Program-made: the position numbers and the translations under genes
Assembly: GCF_039521325.1 (NCBI RefSeq)
Contig: NZ_BAAACD010000044.1
Length of the DNA: 64,000 nt
Strand: one strand, 5' to 3'
DNA from: Clostridium_X cadaveris
Lineage (GTDB): Bacteria; Bacillota; Clostridia; Clostridiales; Clostridiaceae
Part shown: piece after piece, positions 46,798 to 56,769 of the stretch
Numbering within the stretch: the stretch's first letter is position 1
Layout: each line of letters begins with the position of its first letter
The notes under the pieces: generated by a model
Seen by the model: the letters and a program-made list of their open reading frames with translations, nothing else
Told to the model about the DNA's origin: nothing
Database searches by the model: none

Positions 46798-48219
46798 ATG
46801 AAAGAAAAAGTGTTTAGATATATAGAAGAAAACTCTATGATAGCTAAAGGTGATAGAGTGCTTGTAGCTCTTTCTGGAGGTCCGGACTCGGTATGCCTTT
46901 TAAGTATTTTAGAAGAACTTAAAGAAGATTTGAATATAGAAATCCTTGCAGCTCACTTAAATCACTGCATACGAGGTGAAGAAGCAGATAATGATGAGGA
47001 ATACTCTAGACTTTTATGTGAAAAGCTAAATATTAGATTTTATTCTCAACGAGTTAAAGTTGAAGATATGGCTTCAGAATTGGGTATCTCAAGTGAGATG
47101 GCAGGAAGAAAAGCAAGGTATGATTTTTTTGATGATATAAAGAAAAAAGAAAATATAAATAAAATAGCACTTGCACACAATGCCAATGACCAAGCTGAAA
47201 CTATTTTAATGAGACTTATGAGAGGCACAGGAATGGATGGTCTTGAAGGAATAAAACCAATAAGGGATGGTAAATATATACGACCGATTTTATGCTTAAC
47301 AAGACCGGAAATAGAAAAGTATTGCAATTTAAAGAAACTTGATCCAAAGATAGATAAAACAAATTTAGAGCCTATTTATGCGAGAAATAAGGTTAGGCTG
47401 GAACTTATACCATATATTCAAAAGAATTTTAATGAAGATATAATAAATACATTAAATAGATTTTCAAGTATAACTTCTAGAGATAATAGTTATATGGATG
47501 AAATGACTGAAAAGGCATTTGAAAAATATGTATTACTTTCTAAAGAAAGAGCAGTGATAGGGAAAGAGTGTTTTAAAGAGCATAGTGCTATAGTTACTAG
47601 AGTAATTAGAAAAGCTATAGAGAACATAGTAAATAGCTTAAATAATTTTCAACAGATTCATATTTTGGATATAATAGATTTGCAAAAGACAAATGGAGGT
47701 AAATACATAAATTTACCTATGAATATTGTTGCGGAGAATGCATATGGGGATATAATTTTGAGATTGAAAAATGATGATACTATTGATTATTCTCCTTTGA
47801 AAATAGCTTTAAAGAATTTTGAAGAGAAACAATTACAAAAAGGTATATTCATGGGTAAAATATTTAATTATAATATATTTATTAGGCTTATTATGAAGAA
47901 TAAAAGCATAAATATAAAAGGAAATGATTATACTAGATATTTTGCATTTCCAGTAGATAGTGATATAGTTATAAGACAGAGGGAACAAGGTGATAAATTT
48001 GTCCCATATGGCATGAAAGGAAATAAAAAACTTAAAGATCTATTCATGGATATGAAAATTTCAAAGGAAAAAAGAGACAAAACACCAATAGTGCTATTTG
48101 ATAATGTTATTACATGGATTGTAGGATATAGAACTAGTAATAACTTTAAAATAGATAAAGATACAAAACAAATATTAGAGATTAAAGCTGAATGGGAGGA
48201 TACCACTTATGATGAATAG
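46798..48219 (+). CDS. tilS: tRNA(Ile)-lysidine synthetase
   Basis: Converts the wobble C of tRNA-Ile2 (CAT) to lysidine, preventing its misreading as Met. The N-terminal PP-loop ATPase has LSGGPDSVCLL; TilS substrate-binding and C-terminal domains follow. 473 residues. It overlaps the next gene by 11 bases. The tilS-hpt-ftsH order is conserved in Firmicutes. Confidence 0.96.
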   Translation: MKEKVFRYIEENSMIAKGDRVLVALSGGPDSVCLLSILEELKEDLNIEILAAHLNHCIRGEEADNDEEYSRLLCEKLNIRFYSQRVKVEDMASELGISSEMAGRKARYDFFDDIKKKENINKIALAHNANDQAETILMRLMRGTGMDGLEGIKPIRDGKYIRPILCLTRPEIEKYCNLKKLDPKIDKTNLEPIYARNKVRLELIPYIQKNFNEDIINTLNRFSSITSRDNSYMDEMTEKAFEKYVLLSKERAVIGKECFKEHSAIVTRVIRKAIENIVNSLNNFQQIHILDIIDLQKTNGGKYINLPMNIVAENAYGDIILRLKNDDTIDYSPLKIALKNFEEKQLQKGIFMGKIFNYNIFIRLIMKNKSINIKGNDYTRYFAFPVDSDIVIRQREQGDKFVPYGMKGNKKLKDLFMDMKISKEKRDKTPIVLFDNVITWIVGYRTSNNFKIDKDTKQILEIKAEWEDTTYDE

Positions 48220-48748
48220 TGATATTAAGGAAATTGTTTTTACTGAAGAAGAAATAGGAAAGAAAGTCGAAGAAATGGGGAGTGCTATAAGCAGAGATTA
48301 TGAAGGCAAGGAGTTAATGCTTGTTGGTGTTCTAAAAGGTTCTGTTATGTTCATGTCTGAAATAATGAAGAGAATAACAATTCCTTGTACTATAGATTTT
48401 ATGGCAGTTTCAAGTTATGGAAATTCTACAAAGAGTTCAGGTGTTGTTAGAATTTTAAAGGATTTAGATCATTCAATTGAAGGGAAAAATATAGTTATAA
48501 TAGAAGATATAATAGACTCAGGAAACACACTTCAATATCTTATAGACTATCTAAAAGGAAGGGGTGCTGCCAGCGTAGAAGTAGCTTGCTTATTAAATAA
48601 GCCTGCAAGAACAGTTGTAAAAATAGATGCTAAATATCTAGGCTTTGAAGTTCCAGATTACTTTTTAGTAGGATATGGATTAGACTATGCAGAAAAGTAT
48701 AGGAATTTACCATATATAGGTATATTGAAAGAAGAAGTTTATAGATAA
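48209..48748 (+). CDS. hpt: Hypoxanthine phosphoribosyltransferase
   Basis: Salvages hypoxanthine (and guanine) to nucleotides using PRPP. 179 residues. PRPP motif VIIEDIIDSGNTLQYL; VGVLKGSVMFM near the start. GGGAGGA lies 8 bases before ATG 48209, inside tilS, so the two are probably translationally coupled. Confidence 0.96.
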   Translation: MMNSDIKEIVFTEEEIGKKVEEMGSAISRDYEGKELMLVGVLKGSVMFMSEIMKRITIPCTIDFMAVSSYGNSTKSSGVVRILKDLDHSIEGKNIVIIEDIIDSGNTLQYLIDYLKGRGAASVEVACLLNKPARTVVKIDAKYLGFEVPDYFLVGYGLDYAEKYRNLPYIGILKEEVYR

Positions 48749-48835
48749 TTCATACATATCATTATTGTAATGAAAAATCAACTATGATAGAATTTTATAG
48801 AATGAGATTTTACTAGAAAGAGAGGGGGGCAACCT

Positions 48836-50641
48836 ATGAAAAAATTTTCAAGCCTAACCATATGGATAATAGTTCTTATGCTTATGGGTGTATCAGCTAT
48901 GTTCCTATTGGAAACTAATAAATCAAACAATTCAATTGCTTTCAACGAATTTCAACAGGAATGGAGGCAAAATAATATAAAAAGTATAGAAGTTAAAGAA
49001 GATGGAATGACTGTAGAGGGAGTTCTTAATTCAGGAAAGACTTTTGTGACAATAGTTCCATCTACTAGATTATATCAATTTATTGGAGCTAACGAAAATA
49101 CTGCTATTACAGAATCATATGAAGAACCAACTACTTTGCCAGGATGGATTAGCATAATTCCAACAGTAATCCTTATAATAATGTTATTTGGACTTTGGTT
49201 TATGTTTATGCAACAGGCACAAGGTGGCGGAGGTGGAAACCGAGGTGTAATGAACTTTGGTAAGAGCAAAGCTAAAATGGCCACCCCGGATAGCAGAAAG
49301 GTTACATTTAATGATGTAGCAGGAGCAGATGAAGAAAAAGAGGAGCTTGCTGAAATCGTAGATTTCTTAAAGAACTCTAAAAAGTATATAGACGTTGGAG
49401 CGAGAATTCCAAAGGGTGTCTTGCTTGTAGGACCTCCAGGTACAGGAAAAACACTTTTAGCAAAAGCAATAGCAGGAGAGGCAAATGTTCCGTTTTTCAG
49501 CCTTTCAGGTTCTGACTTTGTTGAAATGTTTGTAGGTGTAGGTGCATCAAGAGTAAGAGACTTATTTGAGCAGGCAAAGAAAAATGCGCCATGTATTATA
49601 TTTATAGATGAGATAGACGCAGTAGGAAGACAAAGAGGTGCCGGACTTGGCGGTGGACATGATGAAAGAGAGCAGACTTTGAATCAGCTTCTTGTTGAAA
49701 TGGATGGATTCGGAGTTAATGAGGGAATCATTATGATAGCTGCTACTAACAGACCTGACATTCTAGACCCAGCACTACTTAGACCAGGTAGATTTGACAG
49801 ACAAATTCTAGTTGGAGCACCAGATGTTAAGGGAAGAGAAGAAATCTTAAAGGTTCACGTAAGAAACAAACCTCTTTCAGAAGATGTTCAATTAGATGTA
49901 TTAGCAAAGAGAACTCCAGGATTTACTGGTGCAGATTTAGAAAACTTGGCTAATGAAGCAGCACTTTTAGCTGTTAGAAAAGATAAGAGAATAATTACAA
50001 TGGAAGAAATGGAAGAGGCTATTACAAGAGTTATAGCTGGTACAGAAAAGAAGAGCAGAGTTATGAATGAAAATGAAAGAAAACTGACGGCTTATCACGA
50101 AGCTGGTCACGCAGTTGTAATGAAGCTTTTACCAAATTCTGACCCTATTCATGAAATAAGTATAATTCCAAGAGGAATGGCTGGCGGATATACTATGAGC
50201 CTTCCAAAAGAAGACAGAAGCTACACTTTAAAATCTAAACTTTTAGATGATATGGTAGGACTACTTGGTGGTAGAGTAGCAGAGAAATTAATTCTTGGAG
50301 ATATAAGCACAGGTGCTAAAAATGATATAGATAGAGCAAGTAATATTGCAAGAAAAATGGTAACTGAATATGGAATGAGTGATGTCATAGGACCTATATC
50401 CTTTGGTGAAGAACATTCCGAAGTATTCTTGGGACGTGACCTAGGTCATGGAAGAAACTTTGGCGAAGAGATAGCATCAGAAATAGATAAAGAGACAAGA
50501 AAGTTTATTGATGCGGCTTATGAAAAAGCTCAGGAACTATTAAGTGAAAATATATCAAAACTTCACGCTGTTGCAGGAACTCTTCTAGAAAAAGAAAAAA
50601 TAGATGGTGCAGAGTTTGAAGAAATTTTCATGAACTCTTAA
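48836..50641 (+). CDS. ftsH: ATP-dependent zinc metalloprotease FtsH
   Basis: A membrane-anchored AAA+ protease of 601 residues. Two helices (about 7-24 and 105-125) flank the extracytoplasmic domain. The AAA domain has Walker A GPPGTGKT and second-region-of-homology RPGRFDRQ; zinc ligands are HEAGH. The chain is shorter than E. coli FtsH at its C-terminal tail, as is common in clostridia. Ribosome site AGAGAGGGGGG. Confidence 0.98.
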   Translation: MKKFSSLTIWIIVLMLMGVSAMFLLETNKSNNSIAFNEFQQEWRQNNIKSIEVKEDGMTVEGVLNSGKTFVTIVPSTRLYQFIGANENTAITESYEEPTTLPGWISIIPTVILIIMLFGLWFMFMQQAQGGGGGNRGVMNFGKSKAKMATPDSRKVTFNDVAGADEEKEELAEIVDFLKNSKKYIDVGARIPKGVLLVGPPGTGKTLLAKAIAGEANVPFFSLSGSDFVEMFVGVGASRVRDLFEQAKKNAPCIIFIDEIDAVGRQRGAGLGGGHDEREQTLNQLLVEMDGFGVNEGIIMIAATNRPDILDPALLRPGRFDRQILVGAPDVKGREEILKVHVRNKPLSEDVQLDVLAKRTPGFTGADLENLANEAALLAVRKDKRIITMEEMEEAITRVIAGTEKKSRVMNENERKLTAYHEAGHAVVMKLLPNSDPIHEISIIPRGMAGGYTMSLPKEDRSYTLKSKLLDDMVGLLGGRVAEKLILGDISTGAKNDIDRASNIARKMVTEYGMSDVIGPISFGEEHSEVFLGRDLGHGRNFGEEIASEIDKETRKFIDAAYEKAQELLSENISKLHAVAGTLLEKEKIDGAEFEEIFMNS

Positions 50642-50645
50642 AAAG

Positions 50646-50688
50646 ATAATCCGTAACTTGGTTTAAAACTAGGTTACGGATTTTTTAG
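50646..50688 (+). terminator. Terminator of tilS-hpt-ftsH
   Basis: Stem AATCCGTAAC / GTTACGGATT with TTTTTT. Confidence 0.88.
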
Positions 50689-50775
50689 AAAATTTACTAT
50701 TATTAATCTAAAATCACCTTCTTTAATGGAATACTAAATGTTATAATAATCATAGGTTTAATGAAATTTAATAAA

Positions 50776-50814
50776 AAGGAGGTAAGTTGCTTATTAAGCA
50801 ACTAATGGGGAATG
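50776..50814 (+). promoter_or_regulatory. Distant ribosome site and hairpin before fhs
   Basis: AAGGAGGT (50776-50783) is 28 bases from the ATG. A perfect 7-bp hairpin GTTGCTT-ATT-AAGCAAC (50785-50801) fills most of the gap. If it folds, the effective spacing is about 12 bases. An in-frame TAA at 50803 rules out an earlier start. GGGG directly before the ATG is the only close alternative. Confidence 0.6.
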
Positions 50815-52482
50815 AAGAGTGATATTGAAATAGCACAAAGTGCAAAGATGGAACCAATTATTAAGGTGGCAGAAAAACTTGGATTAAACGAAGAGCAGAT
50901 TGAGTTTTACGGAAAATACAAATGTAAAATATCATTAGATGTACTTAAAAGTTTAAATGAAAAAGAAGATGGAAAGTTAATTTTAGTTACTGCTATTAAC
51001 CCAACTCCAGCTGGTGAAGGAAAATCCACTGTTACAGTAGGCTTAGGGGATGCTTTACGTAAGATGGGGAAAAATTCAGTTATAGCTTTAAGAGAACCTT
51101 CTTTAGGACCTGTATTTGGAATTAAAGGGGGAGCTGCCGGCGGCGGATACGCTCAAGTAGTTCCAATGGAAGACATAAATCTTCATTTTACAGGAGATAT
51201 GCATGCTATAACAGCTGCGAATAACCTTTTATCAGCAGCAATAGATAATCATATACATCAAGGTAATACATTAAAAATAGATTCGAGAAGAATAATATTT
51301 AAGAGAGTTTTAGATATGAATGATAGAGCTCTTAGAAATATAGTTGTTGGTTTAGGTGGAAAAGCTAATGGCTTCTTAAGGGAAGACGGATTTATGATTA
51401 CAGTTGCATCAGAAATCATGGCTATATTATGCTTAGCTAAAGACCTACAAGATTTAAAAGAGAGAATGGGAAATATATTAGTGGCTTACAATTTAGATGG
51501 AGAGCCTGTATATTGTAAGGATTTAAAAGTACAAGGTGCTATGGCAATGCTTATGAAAGATGCTATAAAGCCAAATCTTGTACAAACATTAGAAAATACA
51601 CCAGCATTAATTCATGGTGGACCATTTGCAAACATAGCTCATGGATGTAATAGCTTAACAGCCACAAAAATGGCTTTAAAACTAGGGGATTATGTTGTTA
51701 CAGAAGCAGGTTTTGGAGCTGATCTAGGAGCTGAAAAATTCTTTGATATAAAATGTAGATTTGGAGGCTTAAAGCCACAATGTGTTGTAATAGTTGCTAC
51801 AGTCAGAGCATTAAAACATCACGGTGGAGTTAAAAAAGAAGACTTAGGTACAGTAAATGTTGAAGCTTTAGCTAAGGGAATAAAGAACTTAGAGAAGCAA
51901 ATAGAAAATGTAAAGAGTTTTGGAGTTCCAGTAGTTGTTGCTATTAATAGATTTGTTACAGACGGAGAAGAAGAACACAAGTATATTAAAGAATTCTGTG
52001 AATCTATGGGAGTAAAGGTGGCTTTAGCTGATGTATGGGCTAAAGGCGGCGAAGGTGGAATTGCTTTAGGGGAAGCTGTTTTAAAGACTATAGAAGAAGA
52101 AAAGAGCGATTTTCATCCAATATATAGCGAAGAACTTTCTATAAAGGAAAAGGTAGCAGCTATAGCTAAAAATATATATGGTGCAGATAGCGTTGCTTAT
52201 TCTGCTCAAGCAAATAAACAAATAAAAGAATTAGAGCAGTTTGGATTAGATAAAAAGCCTATATGTATGGCTAAAACCCAATATTCTTTATCGGATAATC
52301 CATCTTTACTTGCAAGACCATCAGGTTTTGAAGTATCAGTTCAAGAGGTTAGAGTATCTAATGGAGCTGGATTCATCGTAGTTCTTACAGGAAATATAAT
52401 GACTATGCCAGGATTACCTAAAGTACCAGCAGCAGAAAAGATGGATATATTAGAAAATGGAGAAATAGTAGGTCTGTTCTAA
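50812..52482 (+). CDS. fhs: Formate-tetrahydrofolate ligase
   Basis: ATP-dependent formation of 10-formyl-THF from formate, for purine synthesis and one-carbon metabolism, including the methyl branch of the Wood-Ljungdahl pathway in acetogens. 556 residues, standard length. It starts MKSDIEIAQSAKM, the family start, and has the P-loop-like TPAGEGKSTVTVG. It is present in most clostridia, so alone it does not prove acetogenesis. It stands alone between terminators. Confidence 0.97.
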   Translation: MKSDIEIAQSAKMEPIIKVAEKLGLNEEQIEFYGKYKCKISLDVLKSLNEKEDGKLILVTAINPTPAGEGKSTVTVGLGDALRKMGKNSVIALREPSLGPVFGIKGGAAGGGYAQVVPMEDINLHFTGDMHAITAANNLLSAAIDNHIHQGNTLKIDSRRIIFKRVLDMNDRALRNIVVGLGGKANGFLREDGFMITVASEIMAILCLAKDLQDLKERMGNILVAYNLDGEPVYCKDLKVQGAMAMLMKDAIKPNLVQTLENTPALIHGGPFANIAHGCNSLTATKMALKLGDYVVTEAGFGADLGAEKFFDIKCRFGGLKPQCVVIVATVRALKHHGGVKKEDLGTVNVEALAKGIKNLEKQIENVKSFGVPVVVAINRFVTDGEEEHKYIKEFCESMGVKVALADVWAKGGEGGIALGEAVLKTIEEEKSDFHPIYSEELSIKEKVAAIAKNIYGADSVAYSAQANKQIKELEQFGLDKKPICMAKTQYSLSDNPSLLARPSGFEVSVQEVRVSNGAGFIVVLTGNIMTMPGLPKVPAAEKMDILENGEIVGLF

Positions 52483-52492
52483 TAAAAAATAG

Positions 52493-52536
52493 TAAAACTT
52501 TCATGAGAAATAAAATCTCATGAAAGTTTTATTTTT
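52493..52536 (+). terminator. Terminator of fhs
   Basis: A perfect 16-bp stem (52493-52508 with 52516-52531) then TTTTT. Confidence 0.92.
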
Positions 52537-52662
52537 GAATTAATACATCATTTTCTCTATACTCCTTGACAAAATACTGTAAATTGCTAAAATAATATTG
52601 TTAAATATTGAATAATTAAATGTTATAAGACTGCATAAATTAAAAAATGAGACTTAAATTTT

Positions 52663-52695
52663 ATTATAAAAGCAGCATTATGCTGCTTTTATAAT
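52663..52695 (+). promoter_or_regulatory. Perfect 15-bp hairpin in the coaX leader
   Basis: 15 paired bases (52663-52677 with 52681-52695) with a TTA loop, ending 23 bases before the coaX ATG. No long T-run follows it, so it may be an mRNA-stabilising or attenuating element rather than a simple terminator. Confidence 0.6.
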
Positions 52696-52718
52696 TATAT
52701 AGGGGCGGTGTAAATATT

Positions 52719-53504
52719 ATGATTTTACTTATAGATGTAGGGAATACAAATGTTGTTTTAGGAGTATATGACAACGAAAATCAAAGGCTTATAGGAGATT
52801 GGAGACTGGCTACAGACAGTAAGAAGACCTCTGATGAATATGGTATAGAAGTTATGCAGCTTTTTGCTCATAAACATTTTGAAGTAAGTGATATAAAGGG
52901 AGTTATATTATCATCTGTAGTTCCAAATGTAGTTTATACTTTGGAGCACATGATAAGAAAGTTTTTTGACAGAAATCCTATAATAGTAGGACCTGGAATA
53001 AAAACTGGTATAAATATAAAATATGATAATCCAAAAGAAGTAGGAGCTGATAGAATAGTTAATGCAGTTGCAGCTCACGATCTTTACAAAAGACCTGTAA
53101 TAATAATTGATTTTGGAACAGCTACAACTTTTTGTGCTGTAAATAAAAATGGAGATTATTTAGGTGGAGCTATATGTCCTGGTGTTAAGATTTCATCAGA
53201 TGCCCTATTTGAAAGAGCAGCAAAACTTCCAAGAGTAGAGCTTGCAAAGACAGAAACTATAATATGTAAGAACACTGTATCAAGTATGCAGGCTGGTATA
53301 GTATATGGATATATAGGACAGGTACAATACATAGTGAATAAAATGAAAAAAGAAATGATAGAAATGGGTACTGAGGAGCCTTATGTAATAGCAACGGGAG
53401 GATTGGCTAGACTTATATATGAAGAAACAGAATGTATAGATAAGATAGACCCTCTTTTGACATTAGAAGGATTGATTCGTATATATGAGAAAAACAAGGA
53501 GTAG
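52719..53504 (+). CDS. coaX: Type III pantothenate kinase
   Basis: First step of coenzyme A synthesis. 261 residues of the ASKHA fold. It starts MILLIDVGNTNVVLGVY (phosphate loop) and has EVGADRIVNA and IDFGTATTF. Type III enzymes are not feedback-inhibited by CoA. Ribosome site AGGGGCGGTG. Directly followed by dus, five bases apart. Confidence 0.96.
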   Translation: MILLIDVGNTNVVLGVYDNENQRLIGDWRLATDSKKTSDEYGIEVMQLFAHKHFEVSDIKGVILSSVVPNVVYTLEHMIRKFFDRNPIIVGPGIKTGINIKYDNPKEVGADRIVNAVAAHDLYKRPVIIIDFGTATTFCAVNKNGDYLGGAICPGVKISSDALFERAAKLPRVELAKTETIICKNTVSSMQAGIVYGYIGQVQYIVNKMKKEMIEMGTEEPYVIATGGLARLIYEETECIDKIDPLLTLEGLIRIYEKNKE

Positions 53505-53509
53505 ATAAA

Positions 53510-54472
53510 GTGAACATAGGAAAAAATGAATTCCATGAAGGTGTTTTTCTAGCACCAATGGCTGGAGTTACAGATATAGCCTATAGAGGACTTTGCAAAC
53601 TTATGGGCGCAGACCTTGTATACACAGAAATGGTAAGTGCTAAGGGTTTGCTTTATAATAATAAAAATACTATTGAACTTCTAAAGCTGTCACAGGAAGA
53701 AAAACCAGTGGCAGTTCAACTTTTTGGAAATGATCCTTATATATTGGCAAAAGCTGTAGAGGCATTTAATGATAATGATGTTTTGCTAATAGATATAAAT
53801 ATGGGATGTCCAGCACCAAAGATAGTGAAAAATGGGGAAGGATCTGCCCTTATGCTTGATCCGCACCTAGCAAGAGATATTATTAAAGAAATGAAAAGAG
53901 CATCTGTAAAGCCTATAACTGCAAAGTTCAGAAAGGGATTTTATAGAGAAGACAGCTTGGCATCTGACTTTGCTAAGTACCTAGAGGATGGTGGGGCTGA
54001 TGCCTTAACCATTCATGGAAGAACTAGAGAACAGATGTATGAAGGAAAGGCAGATTGGAGCATAATAAGAGATGTAAAAAAATCTGTTTCAATACCTGTT
54101 ATAGGAAATGGAGATGTATTTTCTCCAGAAGATGCCATTAAAATGAAACAAGTTACTGAATGTGATGGGATTATGGTAGCAAGAGGGGCCATGGGAAACC
54201 CGTGGATTTTTAGAGATATAAAAGATGCTTTAAATGGCAGTCCTCAAAATAAAGTGTCAGATGTAGAAAAGCTTGATATGTGTATGAAGCATTATAGATT
54301 AGCACTTGCTTATTATGATGAATATAGGGCAGTCAGAGAGATGAGAAAGCAAATTGGATGGTATTTAAAAGGAATACAAAATAGCACAGCTGTAAAAAAT
54401 CAAATAAATATTGAGAATGACAGCAAAAAAGTTTTAGAGATCATAAGCGAATTTAGAAATAGTTTAATATAA
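53510..54472 (+). CDS. dus: tRNA-dihydrouridine synthase (DusB type)
   Basis: A flavoenzyme that reduces uridines in the tRNA D-loop. 320 residues of TIM-barrel. FMN and active-site motifs: APMAGVTDIAYR, MGCPAPKIVKNGEGSALM (catalytic Cys) and ARGAMGNPW. GTG start, with AAGGAG inside the end of coaX. It belongs to the coaX-dus pair and precedes greA, as in many clostridia. Confidence 0.95.
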   Translation: MNIGKNEFHEGVFLAPMAGVTDIAYRGLCKLMGADLVYTEMVSAKGLLYNNKNTIELLKLSQEEKPVAVQLFGNDPYILAKAVEAFNDNDVLLIDINMGCPAPKIVKNGEGSALMLDPHLARDIIKEMKRASVKPITAKFRKGFYREDSLASDFAKYLEDGGADALTIHGRTREQMYEGKADWSIIRDVKKSVSIPVIGNGDVFSPEDAIKMKQVTECDGIMVARGAMGNPWIFRDIKDALNGSPQNKVSDVEKLDMCMKHYRLALAYYDEYRAVREMRKQIGWYLKGIQNSTAVKNQINIENDSKKVLEIISEFRNSLI

Positions 54473-54698
54473 GGTGTAAGAATTTTAATTAAGTACTTAA
54501 CTACAAATGTGGTGAATAGATATATATCATATAAAATTCATTATTAAAGAAAAAATATAAGCATTAGTTAAGTTGACAATAATTATTTTACTGGTCTATA
54601 ATGTTTTAAATATACAAATGAAACTAGTGAAATGAATTGTAAATAAATAAGCCATAATATATAATGGTTACTATGAAGATTAAAGGGGAGTTAGAAAA

Positions 54699-55181
54699 AT
54701 GAGCGAGCAAAAAAAATATGTAATGACCTATGAGGGAATAAAAAAATTAGAGGATGAATTAGAGTTTTTAAAAACTGTAAAAAGAAAAGAGATAACTGAA
54801 AAGATAAAAGTTGCTCTAGGATATGGGGATTTAAGTGAAAACTCTGAGTATGATGAAGCTAAAAATGAGCAGGCATTTGTTGAAGGAAGAATAATTCAAC
54901 TTGAAAATATGCTTAAAAATGCTAGTGTTATAGATGAAAGTGAGATATCTACGGATACAGTAAATATAGGATCTATAGTTAATGTTAAAGATTATGAATT
55001 TGATGAAGAAGTAGAGTATTCAATAGTTGGATCAGCAGAAGCTGATGTAATGAAAAATAAAATATCAAACGAATCACCAGTAGGAAAAGCTCTAATGGGC
55101 AAGAAAGTTGGAGACGTTGTAGATGTAGTAGTTCCAGGTGGAGTTTGTAAGTATGAAATACTAGGAATAAGAAGAAGTTAA
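54699..55181 (+). CDS. greA: Transcription elongation factor GreA
   Basis: Rescues backtracked RNA polymerase by stimulating transcript cleavage. 160 residues: an N-terminal coiled coil with the acidic tip (LGYGDLSENSEYDEAK) and a C-terminal FKBP-like domain (NESPVGKALMGKKVGD). The preceding 226 bases show no gene. lysS follows after 16 bases. Confidence 0.97.
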   Translation: MSEQKKYVMTYEGIKKLEDELEFLKTVKRKEITEKIKVALGYGDLSENSEYDEAKNEQAFVEGRIIQLENMLKNASVIDESEISTDTVNIGSIVNVKDYEFDEEVEYSIVGSAEADVMKNKISNESPVGKALMGKKVGDVVDVVVPGGVCKYEILGIRRS

Positions 55182-55197
55182 TAACGGAGGTAGTACA

Positions 55198-56700
55198 ATG
55201 GCTAATGAAGAAATGAACATTAAGGCTGAAGAAGCTAAGTATAGTGAGCAGGAAGCCCTTAGAAGACAAAAACTTGAAGAGCTGCAGGCAGAAGGAAAGG
55301 ATCCTTTTGACGTATATAAAGTAGAAAGAACTCATACATCAAAGGAAGTAAAAGATAACTACGAAGAGCTTGAAGGAAAAGTAGTAACTGTAGCTGGAAG
55401 ACTTATGTCAAAGAGAGTTCAAGGTAAAATTGGATTTGCTGATATAAACGATAGAGATGGAAAGCTTCAACTATTCTTAAAAGTAAACAACTTAGGAGCA
55501 GAAAGGTTAAAAGAATTTAAAACTTTAGACCTTGGAGACTGGGTTAGTGTAACAGGAGAGATCTTTAAAACTAAGACTGAAGAGATAACAGTTATGGTTA
55601 ATGAATATGAGCTTATCTCTAAGTCATTAAAGCCGCTTCCTGAAAAATGGCACGGATTAAAAGATCAAGATTTAAGATATAGACAAAGAGAAGTTGATAT
55701 CATAACTAATCCAGAAGTTAAGGATACTTTTATAAAGAGATCAAAGATAATAAGAGCTATAAGAGAATTCTTAGACAACTTAGGATATATGGAAGTAGAA
55801 ACTCCAATACTTTCTCCAATAGCAGGAGGAGCAGCTGCAAGACCATTCATTACACATCATAATGCATTAAACATAGACATGTATTTGAGAATAGCTACAG
55901 AGTTATACTTAAAGAGATGTATAGTTTCAGGTTTTGAAAAAGTATATGATATGGGTAAGAACTTTAGAAATGAAGGAGTATCTGTAAGACATAATCCGGA
56001 ATTCACTATGATAGAATTATATGAAGCTTATGCTGATTACAATGATATGATGGTTATAATGGAAAACATGGTTGCATATGCTTGTGAAAAGGTTAATGGA
56101 ACTACAAAGGTAGTTTATGAAGGAAAAGAAATAGACCTTACTCCACCATGGAGAAGAGCTACTATGGTTGATCTTGTAAAAGAATATGCTGGAGTAGATT
56201 TTGATACTATAGCTACACATGAAGAAGCAAGAGCGATAGCGAAGGAAAAACATCTTGAGTTCAAGAAAGATATAAATGACTGTACAAAGGGAGATATATT
56301 AAATGCTATGTTTGAAGAATATGCAGAAGAGCATTTAATTCAACCAACTTTTGTATGTGATTATCCTGTAGAAATTTCTCCTTTAACTAAGAAGAAGAGA
56401 GGTAAGGAAGAGTATACAGAAAGATTTGAAGGATTCATATATGGAAGAGAAGTTTGCAACGCTTACTCAGAGCTTAACGATCCAATAGTTCAAAGAGAAA
56501 GATTTGAACAACAAGCAAAAGAAAGAGAACTTGGAGATGATGAAGCTTACGTAATAGATGAAGACTTTATGAGTGCACTTGAAACAGGAATGCCTCCAAC
56601 AGGAGGACTTGGAATGGGTGTAGATAGAATAGTTATGTTTTTGACTAACTCATCGTCAATAAGAGATGTAATCTTATTCCCAACAATGAAACCATTATAA
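55198..56700 (+). CDS. lysS: Lysine-tRNA ligase (class II)
   Basis: Charges tRNA-Lys. 500 residues: an OB-fold anticodon domain (about 60-160) and the class II core with motif 2 (FRNEGVSVRHNPEFTMIE) and motif 3 (GLGMGVDRIVMFL). No T-box is seen; the gene is co-transcribed with greA. Confidence 0.97.
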   Translation: MANEEMNIKAEEAKYSEQEALRRQKLEELQAEGKDPFDVYKVERTHTSKEVKDNYEELEGKVVTVAGRLMSKRVQGKIGFADINDRDGKLQLFLKVNNLGAERLKEFKTLDLGDWVSVTGEIFKTKTEEITVMVNEYELISKSLKPLPEKWHGLKDQDLRYRQREVDIITNPEVKDTFIKRSKIIRAIREFLDNLGYMEVETPILSPIAGGAAARPFITHHNALNIDMYLRIATELYLKRCIVSGFEKVYDMGKNFRNEGVSVRHNPEFTMIELYEAYADYNDMMVIMENMVAYACEKVNGTTKVVYEGKEIDLTPPWRRATMVDLVKEYAGVDFDTIATHEEARAIAKEKHLEFKKDINDCTKGDILNAMFEEYAEEHLIQPTFVCDYPVEISPLTKKKRGKEEYTERFEGFIYGREVCNAYSELNDPIVQRERFEQQAKERELGDDEAYVIDEDFMSALETGMPPTGGLGMGVDRIVMFLTNSSSIRDVILFPTMKPL

Positions 56701-56710
56701 GAAGAATATA

Positions 56711-56753
56711 AAAAGCTCATTAGATCGACAGAAAATCTAATGAGCTTTTCTGC
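56711..56753 (+). terminator. Terminator of greA-lysS
   Basis: A perfect 15-bp stem (56711-56725 with 56735-56749) ending in TTTT. Confidence 0.9.
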
Positions 56754-56769
56754 ATATTAGGGGGATTAT

